DNA of 29,265 nt from DASTQL01 sp035761805 (GTDB lineage Bacteria > Actinomycetota > Actinomycetes > Jiangellales > Jiangellaceae), in NCBI GenBank assembly GCA_035761805.1, contig DASTQL010000126.1:1-29265 (forward strand). The letters are read 5' to 3'. The position numbers and the translations under genes are program-made. The stretch's first letter is position 1. Every line of letters begins with the position of its first letter. The notes beneath the pieces are model-generated. The model had not been told where the DNA came from. It did no database searches and saw only the letters and a program-made list of their open reading frames with translations. This document shows, piece by piece, positions 15,671-23,780 of this stretch.

Positions 15671-16486
15671 GTGACCACCGCGACCCGAACCCGCGCGCCG
15701 AAGGCGGACCCCCCCTGCGTGGACGCGGTCGCCCTCGCGCGCGAGGCCCTCGTCGCGGTCACGGGGGAAGGGCAGGTCGGCGAGCACCTCGGCCACCAGG
15801 CCGACGGCGACCGAGTCGTCACCCACCTCTTCGGCTGCCTGATCCCGGGGTACGGGAGCTGGCGCTGGGCGGTCACGGTCGCCCGGGCCTCCCGCGCCAA
15901 GTCGGTGACGGTCTGCGAGTCGTGCCTGCTCCCCGGGCCCGACGCCGTGCTGGCGCCGCCGTGGGTCCCGTGGAGCGACCGCGTCGAACCCGGCGACCTC
16001 GGTCCCGGTGACCTCTTGCCGACCGAGGCCGACGACCCCAGGCTCGTCCCCGCCTACACCGGCGCAGACGAGGACCCCGACCCCGACGCCGTGCGTGGCG
16101 TCGTCGACGAGCTGGGGCTCGGTCGTCCCCGCGTGCTGTCGCCCGAGGGCCGCGAGGACACCGCCGAGCGCTGGTACGAGGGGGAGGGTGGGCCCGACAC
16201 CGAGACCGCCCGCGCGGCACCGGCCCGCTGCACGACCTGTGGCTTCCTGGTGGGGATCCGGGGGTCGCTCGGCCGGGCGTTCGGCGTCTGCGCCAATGCC
16301 ATGTCGCCCTTCGACGGGCAGGTGGTGTCGCTCGACCACGGGTGCGGGGCGCACTCGGAGGTGGCCGTGGCGCGGGCCTCGCCGTCGACGGCGGCCGACC
16401 CGGTCCACGACACGGTCAGCGACGACCTGGTCGCCCACGGGTCGGTCTCGCCGGGCGAACCGGCCGAGGAGCTCGGTCACTCCTGA
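15671..16486 (+). CDS. DUF3027 family protein with zinc-ribbon-like cysteines
   Basis: The product is 271 aa. The HLFGCLIPGYGSWRWAVTVAR block (residues 52-72) and CESCLLPGPDAVLAPPWVPWSDR (82-104) are hallmarks of the actinobacterial DUF3027 family. C187 and C190 in CTTCGF, C207 in GVCANAMSP and C225 in LDHGCGAHSE are arranged like a zinc-binding site, which would suit nucleic-acid or protein contact; the function is not established. GTG 15671 is chosen because GACAAT lies 8 nt upstream and the frame upstream has no family similarity. The sacsin-like gene begins one nucleotide after its stop, so the two form an operon. Confidence 0.9.
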   Translation: MTTATRTRAPKADPPCVDAVALAREALVAVTGEGQVGEHLGHQADGDRVVTHLFGCLIPGYGSWRWAVTVARASRAKSVTVCESCLLPGPDAVLAPPWVPWSDRVEPGDLGPGDLLPTEADDPRLVPAYTGADEDPDPDAVRGVVDELGLGRPRVLSPEGREDTAERWYEGEGGPDTETARAAPARCTTCGFLVGIRGSLGRAFGVCANAMSPFDGQVVSLDHGCGAHSEVAVARASPSTAADPVHDTVSDDLVAHGSVSPGEPAEELGHS

Positions 16487-16487
16487 C

Positions 16488-19478
16488 GTGGACCCCTTCG
16501 GCACCGCCGCGCTCCGCGACCGGGTCCTGGCCGCGTGGGCGGCCTCGCCGGCTCGGTTCCGGGAGGACGCCAACGCCGAGGAGGACCTCGCGCGCGGGTC
16601 CTACCGGGACCGCGTCGTCGTCGAGCTCGCACAGAACGCCGCAGACGCCGCTGCCCGCGCCGGGGTCCCGGGCCGGCTGCTGCTGAGGCTGCGCGACGGC
16701 GTGCTCTCGGCAGCCAACACCGGGGCGCCTCTCGACGCGGCTGGCGTCGAGGGCCTGTCGACGCTGCGCGCCTCGGCCAAGCGGGAGGACGACCCGGCCG
16801 TCACGGTGGGCCGCTTCGGGGTGGGCTTCGCGGCGGTGCTGGCGGTCACGGACGAGCCGGTCGTGCGCTCGCGCACGGGTGCGGTGCGCTGGTCACGCCG
16901 CGAGGCGGGGGACCTCGCGGCCGCCCTGCCGGGGCTCGGTGAGGAGCTGACCCGTCGCGGTGAGGCCGTCCCCGTCCTGCGCCTCCCGTTGCCTGCCGCC
17001 GACTTCGTTGCCCCGCCCCCGTCTCCGTACGACACGGAGGTCGTCCTCCCGCTGCGGGACGAGGCGGCAGAACGTCTCGTCCGGGGGCTGCTCGACGGCA
17101 TCGACGACGCCCTGCTGCTGACGCTGCCGGCGCTGGCCGAGGTCGAGGTGGACGTCGACGGTCGGGCGCGGGTGCTGAGGGCGGAGGAGCGAGATGGGCA
17201 GGGGCTCGTCGTGGTGGAGGGCGGTCGGCGGACGCGCTGGCGGCTTGCCACGCGGGCCGGGGTTGCCGACGCGGAGCTCCTCGCCGACCGGCCGGTCGAG
17301 GAACGCCTGCGGCCGGGCTGGTCGGTCACGGTCGGCGTTCCTGTCGGCGAAGGGGGAGTCCCACTTCCGGTGCCCGAGACGGTCCCGCGGGTCGTGCACG
17401 CTCCCACCCCCACCGACGAGTCGACCGCCCTGCCAGCGCTGGTGGTCGCGGCCTTCCCGCTCGACCCGTCGCGACGGCACGTGGCGCCTGGCGCACTGAC
17501 CGACATGCTCTGCGCTGAGGTGGCGGCTGCCTACGGGGAGCTCGTCGCCGCCCTGGCGGCTGCGGGTCCGTCGGCCCTCGACCTGGTTCCCGGCCCGCTC
17601 CCGGCCGGGGCGCTGGACGCCCGCCTGCACGAGGGCGTCGTCGCCGTGCTGGCGCGGACTCCGCTGCTGCCGGCCGCCGACGGGTCGGGAGCGCTCCGAC
17701 CCCGCGACGCGGTCCTCGTCGACGGCCTGCGCGGGGCCGCGGACCCCGGCGCGCTCGGCCGGGTCGTCGCCGGCCTGCCCGACCCCGCCTGGTGGCGGTC
17801 CGACCTGCTGCGGCGCCTGGGCACCCGGGAGCTGCGACTCGTCGACGTGGTGGACGAGCTGGCCGCCCTGGCGATGAGGCCCTCGGAGTGGCGGACCCTC
17901 TACGCCGCCCTGGACGGCGCCGACCGCGATGCCCTCGCCGCCCTCCCCGTACCGCTGGCGGACGGCCGCCTCGTACGGGGTCCGCGCGGGTTGCTGCTGC
18001 CGGCCGGACCTCTGCCCCCCGGCCTGGAGGCGCTGGGCTTGCGGGTGGTCGACCCCGAGGCCGCCCACCCCCTGCTGGAGCGGCTCGGGGCGGAGGAGGC
18101 GACGGCCGAGGCCCTGCTGCGCAACCCCTCGTTCCAAGCTGCCGTCGAGGCCTGGCCGGACGATGCCGACGCCGACCCCGGCGCCCTCGGCGAGCTCGTG
18201 CTGGCCGTTGTCGACGGCGCCTTCGCCTCCGTACGGGAGCAGCCCTGGCTCGGCGCGACGCCGCTGCCGGACGCCGCCGGGGGATGGGCCAGGGCCGACG
18301 AGCTGCTGCTGCCCGGGTCGCCCGTGGTAGGCCTCCTGGACGCGCGCGAGGACGAGGTGGTCTCGGCCGACGCCGTGGATCGGTGGGGCGCGAATCTCCT
18401 CGTCCGGGTGGGAGTGCGGGAGGGCTTCGCGGTGGTGCGGGTCGAGGGCGTGGCGCTGGAGCCCGACGGCCTGCCCGACCTCGACGACGTGGACGGGTGG
18501 CTGGACGCCTGCCAGGACCGGCTCCCGCCTCAGGACGTCCCACCGGTCGCGACGGAGCTGGCGGCCGTCGCCGATCTGGAGCTGGTCCGCGACCAGGCCT
18601 GGGGGCCCGCGCTCGAGTTGCTGGCCGCTGATCCGGCGACGCGGGAGGCGCTCGTCGCCCCGGTCCGGGTTGTCGCGGGAGACGGCCGGTCCTACGACCT
18701 GCCCTCGTACACCGCGTGGTGGCTGCGCGAGCACGCCCGGCCCGGTGGGCGCCGGCTGGGTGACGCCTGCGCGCCGGGTGCGCACCCCGCCGTACGGGCC
18801 CTGCTCGACCCCGTCCCCGTCACGCTCGACCCGGTGGTCCTGGCGGCGCTCGGCCTGCCGCGCACCGTGGAGGACCTGCTGGCAGACCCGGCTGGGCTGT
18901 TGCGTCGGCTGGCCGACCCGGAGCGGGAGCCGTCGGCCGAGGCCACCCGTGCGGTCTACGCCGGGCTGGCGACGCTGGACCCGCGGCGGGTGCAGCCGCC
19001 GGAGCGGGTCCGCGTGCCCGACGGCCTGGGGTCTCGCGTGGTCGACGCGGTCGACGTGGTCGTGGCCGACTCCCCGCAGTGGCTCCAGCTGGGGTCGGAC
19101 CTGGTCCGGCTGCTGCCCGGCCCCGCCGCGCTGGCCGACGTCCTGGACCTGCCACTCGCGGCGGACGAGCTCGACCACGCAGTCGCCGGGCCCGGCGTGG
19201 CCGCTCCGGTTCCTCCGGCCGTACGAGAGGTGGTGCCAGGGGCTCCGGAGTCGTACGTGGAGCACGAGGAGCTCCTCGTGGGCGGCCGCCCCGTCACGTG
19301 GTGGGTCTCCGGAGACGGCGCCGTGCACGCGGCCACCCTGGACGGGTTGGCGCGGGGGGTGTGCTGGGCGGCGGGGGCCTGGGACCGGCGCCTGCTGGTA
19401 GCGGAGCTGGTGCGCGATCCCGGCCAGGCGGGGGAGCTGCTGGCCGAGGAGGCGTGGGCGTCGTCGGGTGCCTGGTAG
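16488..19478 (+). CDS. Sacsin N-terminal-like GHKL ATPase protein
   Basis: The product is 996 aa from GTG 16488, one nucleotide after the DUF3027 stop. The N-terminal 200 residues have the Hsp90/sacsin-type ATP site: ELAQNAADAA (46-55, Mg2+-binding Glu46/Asn50), ANTGAPLD (76-83) and VGRFGVGFAAVL (107-118). The remaining 800 residues are Leu/Ala-rich without a recognised domain and contain no membrane segment. Family members are annotated 'sacsin N-terminal ATP-binding-like'. A chaperone-like or conformational ATPase role is inferred by fold only. The frame is open upstream to 16008, but that part overlaps DUF3027 in another frame and is not coding. Confidence 0.9.
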   Translation: MDPFGTAALRDRVLAAWAASPARFREDANAEEDLARGSYRDRVVVELAQNAADAAARAGVPGRLLLRLRDGVLSAANTGAPLDAAGVEGLSTLRASAKREDDPAVTVGRFGVGFAAVLAVTDEPVVRSRTGAVRWSRREAGDLAAALPGLGEELTRRGEAVPVLRLPLPAADFVAPPPSPYDTEVVLPLRDEAAERLVRGLLDGIDDALLLTLPALAEVEVDVDGRARVLRAEERDGQGLVVVEGGRRTRWRLATRAGVADAELLADRPVEERLRPGWSVTVGVPVGEGGVPLPVPETVPRVVHAPTPTDESTALPALVVAAFPLDPSRRHVAPGALTDMLCAEVAAAYGELVAALAAAGPSALDLVPGPLPAGALDARLHEGVVAVLARTPLLPAADGSGALRPRDAVLVDGLRGAADPGALGRVVAGLPDPAWWRSDLLRRLGTRELRLVDVVDELAALAMRPSEWRTLYAALDGADRDALAALPVPLADGRLVRGPRGLLLPAGPLPPGLEALGLRVVDPEAAHPLLERLGAEEATAEALLRNPSFQAAVEAWPDDADADPGALGELVLAVVDGAFASVREQPWLGATPLPDAAGGWARADELLLPGSPVVGLLDAREDEVVSADAVDRWGANLLVRVGVREGFAVVRVEGVALEPDGLPDLDDVDGWLDACQDRLPPQDVPPVATELAAVADLELVRDQAWGPALELLAADPATREALVAPVRVVAGDGRSYDLPSYTAWWLREHARPGGRRLGDACAPGAHPAVRALLDPVPVTLDPVVLAALGLPRTVEDLLADPAGLLRRLADPEREPSAEATRAVYAGLATLDPRRVQPPERVRVPDGLGSRVVDAVDVVVADSPQWLQLGSDLVRLLPGPAALADVLDLPLAADELDHAVAGPGVAAPVPPAVREVVPGAPESYVEHEELLVGGRPVTWWVSGDGAVHAATLDGLARGVCWAAGAWDRRLLVAELVRDPGQAGELLAEEAWASSGAW

Positions 19479-19537
19479 GGGCCGGCGTCGGAGGCGCCGG
19501 GGACGGCGGCCCCGACGGGGCGCGTCGGAGTCGCGGG

Positions 19538-19846
19538 TCAGCGCTTGGCGCGGCGCGGCCTGTAGGCCGGCTTGTCCTCGAGCTCCTCCTCGGCACGGAG
19601 CCGTTCCTCGGCGAGCCGGTCGCGGCGCTTCCGGCAGTACTCCAGCCCGAGGAGCCCGAGGCCCACGCCTGCCAGGCAGGTCCACAGCCACCACGTGCGG
19701 CCGGAGTCCTCCAGCGCGTCCCGCTGGAACACCAGGACGACGAACGCGGCGGCCCAGAGCACCGTGCCCGTCGCCACCGCCCGGACGCCGTCGACGTCGA
19801 ACGGCTGGATCTCGGGCGGCTGCGCCCGCCGGCGACGCCTGGCCAT
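19538..19846 (-). CDS. DUF2530 family membrane protein
   Basis: The product is 102 aa. After a basic N-terminus and the characteristic PFDVDGVRAVATGTVLWAAAFVVL, two transmembrane segments (residues 23-42 and 52-70) are followed by a long charged helix (RRDRLAEERLRAEEELED). This matches actinobacterial DUF2530, of unknown function. The start ATG 19846 has TAGCCT (complement of 19854-19859) 7 nt upstream, giving a leaderless transcript. It is convergent with the sacsin-like gene and divergent from marR across about 300 nt. Confidence 0.88.
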   Translation of the reverse strand: MARRRRRAQPPEIQPFDVDGVRAVATGTVLWAAAFVVLVFQRDALEDSGRTWWLWTCLAGVGLGLLGLEYCRKRRDRLAEERLRAEEELEDKPAYRPRRAKR

Positions 19847-19853
19847 GCGGCAG

Positions 19854-19859
19854 AGGCTA
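19854..19859 (-). promoter_or_regulatory. -10 box of the DUF2530 gene (leaderless)
   Basis: TAGCCT on the minus strand, 7 nt from ATG 19846. Confidence 0.45.
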
Positions 19860-19901
19860 CGTCACGCGTGCGCGGCTGGGCGGCGCGTGCCTGGCCCCGA
19901 A

Positions 19902-20079
19902 TGACCACGTTCACCATGCTCGTGGGGCCATCACCAGGCGCGCACACCTCGTGAGGGCCCCAGCAGCCTGGTGGTGGCGGCGCGTCACCGGCCGGGCGCA
20001 GCTCGCATCACGAGGCGGCTGGTGCCATCACCGGGCGCCAACGCCTCGTGGTCCCACCACGAGGGTGGTGAACGTGGTC
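19902..20079. repeat. Intergenic element with five CACC-spacer-CTCGTG units and terminal inverted repeats
   Basis: A 14-bp inverted repeat, GACCACGTTCACCA at the left end and TGGTGAACGTGGTC at the right end, brackets about 180 bp. Inside, CACC followed by CTCGTG occurs five times with spacers of 3, 12, 6, 12 and 3 nt (the third and fifth on the minus strand). Two plus-strand units lie in a near-identical 27-bp direct repeat (GCCATCACC[A/G]GGCGC...CCTCGTG), and CTCGTGGT-CCC-ACCACGAG is a perfect 8-bp hairpin at 20045-20063. There is no ORF. It could be a small non-autonomous mobile repeat or an array of regulator sites upstream of marR. Confidence 0.65.
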
Positions 20080-20113
20080 AATCGGGCGGCGGAAGATCCT
20101 GCCCCAGAGAGTG

Positions 20114-20141
20114 GTTAGCAGAGGTAATGACCTATGCTAAC
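20114..20141. promoter_or_regulatory. 28-bp operator-like dyad at the marR start, overlapping the -10 box
   Basis: The halves GTTAGCAGAGGTAA and TGACCTATGCTAAC are complementary at 12 of 14 positions. The outer arms GTTAGCA/TGCTAAC and inner AGGT/ACCT are exact. TATGCT (20133-20138) inside the right arm lies 6 nt before ATG 20145 and looks like the -10 box. MarR dimers bind such dyads and autoregulate, so this is the probable operator of the marR-transporter operon. Confidence 0.75.
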
Positions 20142-20144
20142 GAT

Positions 20145-20618
20145 ATGACCCGACCCAGCAGCCCCGCCACGGACAACGCCGTCGCGGCGCCGGACAACGC
20201 CGACGGCGGCCTGGCGAGTGCGCTGCGGATGTCGACCATGCGCCTGGCCCGCCGGCTCCGGTCCGAGCGGGCGGACGACGACGCCCTCACGCTGACCCAG
20301 CTGGCCGCCCTGGCCACCCTCGATCGCCACGGGGCGCTCAGCGTCGGCGAGCTCGCCGCCCACGAACACGTGCGGCCGCCCTCGATGACCCGGGTCGTGA
20401 CCTGCCTCGAGGAGCTCGGCCTGGTCGAGCGCACCCCCCACGCCACCGACCGGCGCCAGGTCGTCGTCCAGGTGACGGCCGAGGGGGCCGACCTGCTGGC
20501 CCGGGACCGCCGGCGCCGGGACGCCTGGCTGGCCCGTCGCCTCGAGGCGCTCGGCCCGGAGGAGCTCGAGGCCGTCCGCCGGGCCGCGCCCGTCCTGGAA
20601 CGGCTGGCCCGCGGGTGA
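20145..20618 (+). CDS. MarR-family transcriptional regulator
   Basis: The product is 157 aa. The winged-helix core is clear: LTQLAALATLDRHG (50-63), LSVGELAAHEHVRPPSMTRVVTCLEELGLVERT (66-98, helix-turn-helix) and the wing DRRQVVVQVTAEG (102-114). Flanking helices would form the dimer interface. I choose ATG 20145: the ATG at 20127 lies within the operator dyad and its GAGG is too close (2 nt), whereas TATGCT stands 6 nt ahead of 20145 as a leaderless -10. The stop overlaps the transporter start (GTGA). By analogy with known MarR-exporter pairs it probably represses both genes until a toxic ligand binds. Confidence 0.92.
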   Translation: MTRPSSPATDNAVAAPDNADGGLASALRMSTMRLARRLRSERADDDALTLTQLAALATLDRHGALSVGELAAHEHVRPPSMTRVVTCLEELGLVERTPHATDRRQVVVQVTAEGADLLARDRRRRDAWLARRLEALGPEELEAVRRAAPVLERLARG

Positions 20619-21892
20619 GCCCGACCTTCCGTTCCCTGCGCATCCGCGACTACCGGCTCCTCTGGACCGGCATGGCCGTGTCCAACGTCGGCACTTGGAT
20701 GCAGCGCGTCGCTCAGGACTGGCTGGTCCTCGTCCTCTCGGGCGGCAGCGGCGTCGCGCTGGGCATCACCACCGGGCTGCAGTTCCTGCCGTTCCTGCTC
20801 GTGGCCCCCTTCGGCGGGCTGCTCGCCGACCGGCTGCCCAAGCGCTACCTGCTCATGGGCACCAATGCCGCGATGGGCCTGCTCGCCGCGGTGCTCGGCG
20901 TCCTCGCCATCACCGGCGTCGCACAGGTGTGGCACGTCTACATCCTGGCCTTCCTGCTGGGGGTCGGCACGGCGCTGGACCACCCGGCCCGCCAGACCTT
21001 CGTCTCGGACCTCGTCGGCACCGACGACGTCGCCAACGCGGTCGCCCTCAACAGCGCTTCCTTCAACGCCGCCCGCATGATCGGGCCGGCAACGGCGGGC
21101 CTGCTCATCGCGGCGTTCGGGCCCGGACCGGTCTTCCTCGTCAACGCCCTGACCTTCGCCGGGCCGCTGGTCGCCCTCGCCCTGATGCGCAGCGCCGGCG
21201 CCCTGACGCCCGACACCGTCGAGCGCCGGCCGGGAATGCTCCGGGACGGGCTCCGCTACGTGCGCGGGCGGCCCGACATCCTCGGCGTCCTGGCGATCCT
21301 CTTCTTCGTCGGCACCTTCGGGCTCAACTTCCAGATGACCACGGCACTCATGGCCACCGAGGTCTTCGGCATGGGCGCCGGTGCCTACGGCCTGCTCGGC
21401 TCCATCATGGCGATCGGCTCGCTGGCGGGGGCGCTGCTCGCCGCCCGCCGAGGACGGCCCCGGCGCCGCGTCGTCGTCGGTGCCGCTGTCGCCTTCGCCC
21501 TCCTCGAGATCGCTGCCGGGTTGATGCCCACGTACTGGCTCTTCGCCGTCTCCCTCGTCCCCGTCGGGATCGCAGCCCTCACGTTCATCACGACGGCCAA
21601 CGCCTACGTCCAGACGTCCGTCGCACCGGCGGTCCGCGGCCGGATCATGGCGCTCTACATCATGGTCTTCATGGGCGGCACCCCGCTGGGCGCACCGATC
21701 GTGGGCTGGGTCGGAGAGCAGTTCGGCGCCCGCTGGTCCGTGTCCGGCGGAGGCGCGATCGCACTGGCCGGCACCCTGCTGGCGACCGCCGTGATGGCCC
21801 GCCGGTCCGGCCTGGTCGTCCGACCGCGACGGCGGGCGGTCCGTCCTCGGGTGCTCTTGCCCTCCGCTGCCGAGGAGCAGCGGGCCGCCTGA
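20615..21892 (+). CDS. MFS exporter (EntS/drug-efflux type) in operon with marR
   Basis: The product is 425 aa from GTG 20615, overlapping the marR stop by 4 nt. It begins SLRIRDYRLLWTGMAVSNVGTWMQRVAQDWLV, the N-terminal signature of the EntS/enterobactin-exporter-like MFS group. FGGLLADRLPKRYLL (67-81) is the MFS A-motif, and the sequence is compatible with twelve helices in two halves (second half from about residue 220, FFVGTFGLNFQMTTALMA). It exports small molecules using the proton gradient. The substrate is unknown but probably the MarR ligand or a related toxic compound. Confidence 0.92.
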   Translation: MSPTFRSLRIRDYRLLWTGMAVSNVGTWMQRVAQDWLVLVLSGGSGVALGITTGLQFLPFLLVAPFGGLLADRLPKRYLLMGTNAAMGLLAAVLGVLAITGVAQVWHVYILAFLLGVGTALDHPARQTFVSDLVGTDDVANAVALNSASFNAARMIGPATAGLLIAAFGPGPVFLVNALTFAGPLVALALMRSAGALTPDTVERRPGMLRDGLRYVRGRPDILGVLAILFFVGTFGLNFQMTTALMATEVFGMGAGAYGLLGSIMAIGSLAGALLAARRGRPRRRVVVGAAVAFALLEIAAGLMPTYWLFAVSLVPVGIAALTFITTANAYVQTSVAPAVRGRIMALYIMVFMGGTPLGAPIVGWVGEQFGARWSVSGGGAIALAGTLLATAVMARRSGLVVRPRRRAVRPRVLLPSAAEEQRAA

Positions 21893-21972
21893 TCTCCCGC
21901 ACCGCAAGGATCTCCCGTACGGGCGGTGGCGCGCCTGCCGCTGTCGTCGGCCCGGGGTGGCAGGCTGGCGGG

Positions 21973-22719
21973 ATGGATCACGAGACCTTCGTCGCTCACG
22001 TACGGGCGGACGCCGACCGCATCGCCGAGCTGGCGGCCACCGGCGGGCTGGACGAGCCAGCTCTCACCTGCCCCGGCTGGTCGGTCCGCGACGTGGTCGA
22101 GCACACCGCGGAGGTGTACCTGCACAAGGTCGCCTCGATGCGCGACAAGGTGCTCGCGGACACCTCCACGCCGGGGTGGCCGCCGCCGCGCGGTTCGGAG
22201 CCGACGCCCGAGTTCTTCGCCGCGGCCCGTGACGCCGTGCTCCACGAGCTCAGCTCCCGGGACCCGTCGGAGCCGTGCCCGACCTGGTGGACCGACGACC
22301 AGACCGTCGGCTTCTGGGGCCGCCGGATGGCCCACGAGACGGCCATCCACCGCCTCGACGTGGAGATCGCGCTGGGGGAGGTCACGCCGGTCGACCCCGA
22401 CCTGGCGGTCGACGGGATCGACGAGGTGCTGCGCCGAATGCTGGCCGGGGACTGGAGCGACGAGCCGGTCCTGGAGGGCGCGGGCACGGTGCTCGGGGTG
22501 GAGTCCGGCGGTCGCCGGTGGCGGATCGTCTTGGAGCCCAAAGCCGTCGTGGTCACGGTGCCCCGCCAGGACTACCCGGTCGACGCGACGGTGAGCGGCG
22601 ACCCGGTCGTCCTCTACCGCTGGGCCTGGGGCCGGGGCGACGCCGAGGGGCTCACGGTCGGCGAGGACGTGCGCTACCTCCACCTGCTGCGTAGCCGGTT
22701 GAGCGGGGCGACCCAGTGA
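21973..22719 (+). CDS. Maleylpyruvate isomerase-fold (DinB-like, mycothiol-dependent) protein
   Basis: The product is 248 aa. H44 in VVEHTAEVYLH, and E122 with H126 in MAHETAIHRLDVE, reproduce the three metal ligands of mycothiol-dependent maleylpyruvate isomerase. LTCPGWSVRDVVEH is the family opening (TIGR03083 type). A C-terminal domain (about 160-240) ends YRWAWGRGDAEGL...VRYLHLLRSRL, as in SCP2-like C-terminal parts of the family. It probably uses mycothiol, the actinobacterial thiol; the reaction is not defined by sequence. ATG 21973 has CAGGCT 6 nt upstream. The next gene begins 1 nt after its stop. Confidence 0.9.
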   Translation: MDHETFVAHVRADADRIAELAATGGLDEPALTCPGWSVRDVVEHTAEVYLHKVASMRDKVLADTSTPGWPPPRGSEPTPEFFAAARDAVLHELSSRDPSEPCPTWWTDDQTVGFWGRRMAHETAIHRLDVEIALGEVTPVDPDLAVDGIDEVLRRMLAGDWSDEPVLEGAGTVLGVESGGRRWRIVLEPKAVVVTVPRQDYPVDATVSGDPVVLYRWAWGRGDAEGLTVGEDVRYLHLLRSRLSGATQ

Positions 22720-22720
22720 G

Positions 22721-23299
22721 GTGAGGCTGTTCGTCGCGGTCGTCCCACCTCCCGAGGCGCTGGGGCACCTGGGGGCCGCCGTCACGGAGGCGCGAGCCCG
22801 TGAGGCGGCCGTGCTGGGTGCCGAGGCCCTGCGGTGGTCCCGCCGCGACACCTGGCACCTCACCCTGGCCTTCCTCGGCGAGGTCGCCGACCGGCTGGTG
22901 CCGGAGCTCGAACGCCGGCTGCGCCGAGCCGCCGCCCGGCACCCCGCCGCCGACGTGGCGCTGACCGGCGCCGGGCGCTTCGACGGGCGGGTGCTCTGGA
23001 TCGGCTTCAGCGGGGAGGTCGCCGGGCTGAAGCGCCTCGCGACCTCGGTGCAAGCCGCGTCCCGACGGGCCGGTGCCGACGTCGACGAGCGACCGCTCCG
23101 CCCGCACATCACGCTGGCCCGCGCCCGTGACCCGCTGGACCTGCGTCCGGCCGTCGCCGCCCTCGCCGGCTACGCGGGACCTCCGTGGACGGCCCACGAG
23201 ATCGTCCTCGTCCGGTCGCGGCTCGGCGCCGGGCCGGGGCGGACCGCGCTGCACGAGGAGGTCGGCCGGCACCCGCTGGCCGGTGACCGGCGGTCGTGA
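22721..23299 (+). CDS. thpR: RNA 2',3'-cyclic phosphodiesterase
   Basis: The product is 192 aa. The two HxTL motifs of the 2H phosphoesterase family are intact: H46-L-T-L in TWHLTLAFLGEV and H129-I-T-L in LRPHITLARAR. They open 2',3'-cyclic phosphates in RNA, and the enzyme was formerly called 2'-5' RNA ligase. It begins MRLFVAVVPP, typical of ThpR. GTG 22721 lies one nucleotide after the preceding stop, so the pair is co-transcribed. The cytoplasmic role is probably RNA or tRNA-end processing or repair. Confidence 0.94.
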   Translation: MRLFVAVVPPPEALGHLGAAVTEARAREAAVLGAEALRWSRRDTWHLTLAFLGEVADRLVPELERRLRRAAARHPAADVALTGAGRFDGRVLWIGFSGEVAGLKRLATSVQAASRRAGADVDERPLRPHITLARARDPLDLRPAVAALAGYAGPPWTAHEIVLVRSRLGAGPGRTALHEEVGRHPLAGDRRS

Positions 23300-23434
23300 T
23301 CCGGCGATCTCGAGACCTCACGGTGCCGGCGGGTGCCGCGGGCCGGCCCGTCCCGGGCGGCCGGGCGGATCACGATGCTTCGCAACGCCCGGTGGGCGCA
23401 GCAACGTCGGGACGGCAGGCCCGACCGACGCCGG

Positions 23435-23440
23435 TAGCGT
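23435..23440 (+). promoter_or_regulatory. -10 box of the 27-aa membrane peptide
   Basis: TAGCGT lies 7 nt before GTG 23448 with no ribosome-binding site, matching the leaderless spacing seen elsewhere in the window. Confidence 0.45.
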
Positions 23441-23447
23441 TCGGCGC

Positions 23448-23531
23448 GTGGACCCCCGGACCCGGCGCTACGTCGTGCTCGGCGCCCTCCTCCTCATGGT
23501 CCTGGTCGTCGCCGTCGGCGCACTGATCTGA
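23448..23531 (+). CDS. 27-residue single-span membrane peptide
   Basis: GTG 23448 opens 27 codons: a basic N-terminus (MDPRTRRY), then an 18-residue hydrophobic helix (VVLGALLLMVLVVAVGAL), then stop. The layout (positive residues inside, one transmembrane span, nothing else) is that of a real membrane microprotein. A -10-like TAGCGT sits 7 nt upstream. There is no homology to name it. It could modulate a membrane complex or act as a type I toxin-like peptide; neither is shown. Confidence 0.55.
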   Translation: MDPRTRRYVVLGALLLMVLVVAVGALI

Positions 23532-23780
23532 CTCCGATCCCGACCCCGGGCGAGGGTCAGGCCCGCAGGTCATCGCGCCCTGGTGCGACTGGTCCAGGTC
23601 GAACCGGAGAGGGGAACCGCGCTCTGCGGCTGTGAGTTCCATTCACAGCAGTGACGGAGCACTGTCCGCGGATTCGTCCTCTGCCGGCCCTGGAGGCACG
23701 ACGAGCGATCCACCGCCCCCGCCTGGAGCGAGTCCCGACACGTCAGCCGAACCGGAGGGCGACAGCCGTCCTACCCCCGC
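23532..23780. other. Intergenic stretch of about 250 nt without a supported gene
   Basis: I see no convincing ORF. GCTGTGA-N7-TCACAGC (23629-23649) is a perfect 7-bp inverted repeat, possibly a weak hairpin downstream of the aldo/keto reductase. Confidence 0.4.

Noticed and set aside
16008..16487. Extension of the sacsin-like frame upstream of GTG 16488
   Set aside because: It overlaps the well-supported DUF3027 gene in another frame and its translation is Arg/Pro-rich shadow sequence.
16893..19694. Minus-strand ORF of 933 codons opposite the sacsin-like gene
   Set aside because: Rich in Arg, Gly, Gln, His and Pro with no domain; the plus strand frame has a GHKL ATPase site.
23629..23649. 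CRP-like site TGTGA-N7-TCACA
   Set aside because: The spacer is 7 nt rather than the 6 of the CRP consensus, and the position is downstream of genes on both sides, so it is not a credible promoter site.
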